From assembly GCF_008831285.2 (NCBI RefSeq), contig NC_045150.1, positions 126,001-190,000 on the forward strand: a stretch of DNA of 64,000 nt. The letters are read 5' to 3'. Below, piece by piece: positions 62,202-64,000 of this stretch. The DNA is from Nymphaea colorata. Taxonomy: Eukaryota > Streptophyta > Magnoliopsida > Nymphaeales > Nymphaeaceae. Under the pieces are notes generated by a model. That model was given only the letters and a program-made list of their open reading frames with translations. It was not told where the DNA came from and did not search any database. Numbering within the stretch: position 1 is the first letter of the stretch; each line of letters starts with the position of its first letter. The translations under genes and the position numbers were made by a program.

Positions 62202-62780
62202 ACTAATGGACCAGATGTCTCCATGAGATCAATTGCTGAGGGGAGTTTTCTTGAAGGTTTTCCTCATCCGCTAGGTGGAGAATAAAAGGTATTCACAGGA
62301 AAACAGAAATGGCTTGAGTGATTTAGAAGGAAAAAAATAAAACGGGTCAGAGGAAGAAGGAGCAAAGGATTATCCATTACCCTACGCAGTGGTTGTAATG
62401 GATAAATGCTTTTGTTGTAGTGCCGATGAAAGGGTCCTGGGAGTTAAAGCTCCCTCCATTTTTTTTAAAAAGGAATGATATGTACAATGCACAAGAACAA
62501 TTTACAAAATGCAATGCATCCAACGCATTTAGCACAATTTCCTGGCAAAGGAAACTCGAATGTCCCTTCATTGATGCGCAGACCAAGCGACCTCCACACC
62601 TACTCTTCATGCAATGTTGTTATTGGATACAATGTTGAGCGTGGTTTCCCAGTCTTCAAAGAAAATCTGCTCGTTACTAGGAAGTGGAGAAATGTCATGG
62701 CTCACCTGGTTTCCAGATTACTACATTGAAAGTAGCAAGCCAGCACTTATGGACTGATGCGGGATAGGTGCCAGTATTGA
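62202..62780. other. Flank between copia and LINE, no gene recognised
   Basis: Short frames on both strands show no family. A T8 run at about 62460-62467 (A8 on the minus strand) could be the poly(A) tail of the neighbouring LINE, which would place that LINE's 3' end here. Confidence 0.3.
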
Positions 62781-64000
62781 AACTCATTGCATATTCTCTG
62801 CCATGGAATACGAGTCATTCCAAAAACCCTGACTACTTTCTTCCACAGATTCTGTGCTACGTTACATTTTATAAGAATGTGTTCATTACTTTCTTCCACC
62901 TTGCCGCACAGAATGCAACGGTTAGCAAACTAAAATCCATGCTTCTTAACCCTGTCTTGCGTGAGAAGCTTTTGAGTGACAAGCGAGAAACAAGACCCAA
63001 TTTGCTGTCATCGGAGAGTTCGAATTCCATACTTTGCAACGCCATTTTTTGGCAGGAGCCTTCATTCTAACACAGTTCCAAAAGTCTCTAGCTGACAAGC
63101 TCTTTAGAAGTGTGGAGCAGCTCACAAGCTAATCCTCTGCATGTGTGCTCCAATGCTGATCAACCACTCCCCTCATCAAAGGATCAGCACATCTGAACTC
63201 CTGGCCGAGCCTCCTAGCCTCATCGATGGTCACATTGATTTGTTTTCCAATGGCACCGTAGACATCTCCACTGATACAATGAACTAGAACATATTCCCTC
63301 CTCTGCCTGTCGATATTCTTATCCTTCTACCATTTCCTGCCTTCCACATAACTTTATCCTCTACTTTACTCCATGCCCATCCAGAACAACTCCAGCACCA
63401 CGACCTGTGCCATGCATTCTTGAGGTTCCATGGCCTTTGCTGAAACGTTCCCTTTCTATCCAAACAAGAAGTAGTGAGTTGTTATTGAATATGGCACAGA
63501 GTCTACTGGCTAGCAGGCCCATATTAAAGGGTTCCAATGACTTCAGGCCCACCCCTCCCTTGGGTTCCTCGGAGTCTTCCAAGAAATCTGCCTGGTACCT
63601 TCTTTCCCATCCATGTCAGCCCATAAAAAGCTGGCCATATTGCGTTCAAGCCTGTCAAGAACAGAATTGGGTACCCTGAAAGCAGGCATCCAATATACTA
63701 ACATAGAAGATGAGTTATGCTTGTTAAGACAGAAACGCCCGACGTTAGACAGGAGCTGCCTCTTCCATTGACTCAATTTCCGTTTAATTTTGAGATCGAG
63801 GCTTGATTAGAGGTTTTCAGTCATCTTTCCAGCAAACAGGGGAAGTAGAAGGTGGGTCATGGGTAGCCCTTCATCCTCCTATACGGGCCAGCTCCACCTC
63901 TTCTCCAGCGCTGCAGACTATTGATGATTTAGCATACTTGATAACCAGACCAGCTTTGGCTTCAATGTCTTCCAAAGAGTCTTAACATTCCTCAGAGATT
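62780..64000 (-). pseudogene. LINE (non-LTR retrotransposon) 3' part: end of reverse transcriptase and zf-RVT domain, broken
   Basis: Reading the minus strand from the right edge: GLPMTHLLLPLFAGKMTENL (about 63880-63820) and LSQWKRQLLSNVGRFCL, then a VYWMPAFRVPNSVL block, are the thumb region after the reverse transcriptase of plant L1-type LINEs. PKGGVGLKSLEPFNMGLLA (about 63560-63500) follows after a one-base frameshift. A zinc-binding RVT domain then reads CILCGKVEESNEHILIKC (about 62930-62870), with the C-x2-C...H...C pattern. Frameshifts and stops interrupt it throughout. The catalytic palm and endonuclease would lie beyond the window. Confidence 0.85.

Overview
This is plant nuclear DNA, almost certainly from an angiosperm. 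It carries one long intron-rich gene with GT-AG and GC-AG introns, a nuclear-type tRNA with A and B boxes, Ty1/copia, Ty3/gypsy and LINE remnants, and many non-autonomous hAT-type DNA transposons. Gene density is very low (one intact protein gene and one tRNA in 64 kb), which suggests a large, repeat-rich genome. I cannot name the species.

Layout. 1-1.9 kb: unclassified, moderately GC-rich sequence with a recurring TTCCAACGAGC-like motif. 2-10.8 kb: AT-rich repeat debris, including a ~1 kb inverted-repeat element, a purine-rich tract, a degenerate GGATCT repeat field and a dead Ty3/gypsy gag piece. 10.86-12.08 kb: a complete hAT-type element (perfect 8-bp target-site duplication) carrying a pentatricopeptide-repeat (PPR) gene fragment. 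12.1-28 kb: mostly AT-rich non-coding DNA with a TRIM-like LTR pair, a MITE with long inverted arms, microsatellites and small tandem duplications. 29.5-44.3 kb: an intact 20-exon gene for a plant fatty acid amide hydrolase (FAAH; amidase-signature enzyme). The reconstructed frame is open over 1857 nt (618 residues) and keeps the Lys/Ser/Ser catalytic residues. Its introns hold two copies of one hAT MITE family and a tandem duplication that created a dead extra copy of the start of exon 5. 44.5-48.2 kb: a three-unit 180-bp tandem repeat, then several MITEs and a 1.45-kb hAT element. 49.9 kb: tRNA-Arg(UCU). 51.5-52.3 kb: a hAT-like element carrying exon 1, intron 1 and part of exon 2 of mitochondrial malate dehydrogenase, followed by a TTATCTCATAC minisatellite. 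55-62.2 kb: a degenerate Ty1/copia element on the minus strand, hit by two related TIR elements (one in integrase, one in the 5' LTR). 62.8-64 kb: the 3' part of a LINE on the minus strand, running off the window.

The most notable theme is a cluster of non-autonomous 8-bp-TSD elements, at least two of which carry pieces of unrelated host genes (PPR and malate dehydrogenase). FAAH is the only gene here likely to make a functional protein; it would hydrolyse N-acylethanolamines at membranes. I found no CRISPR array, operon or prokaryotic system.
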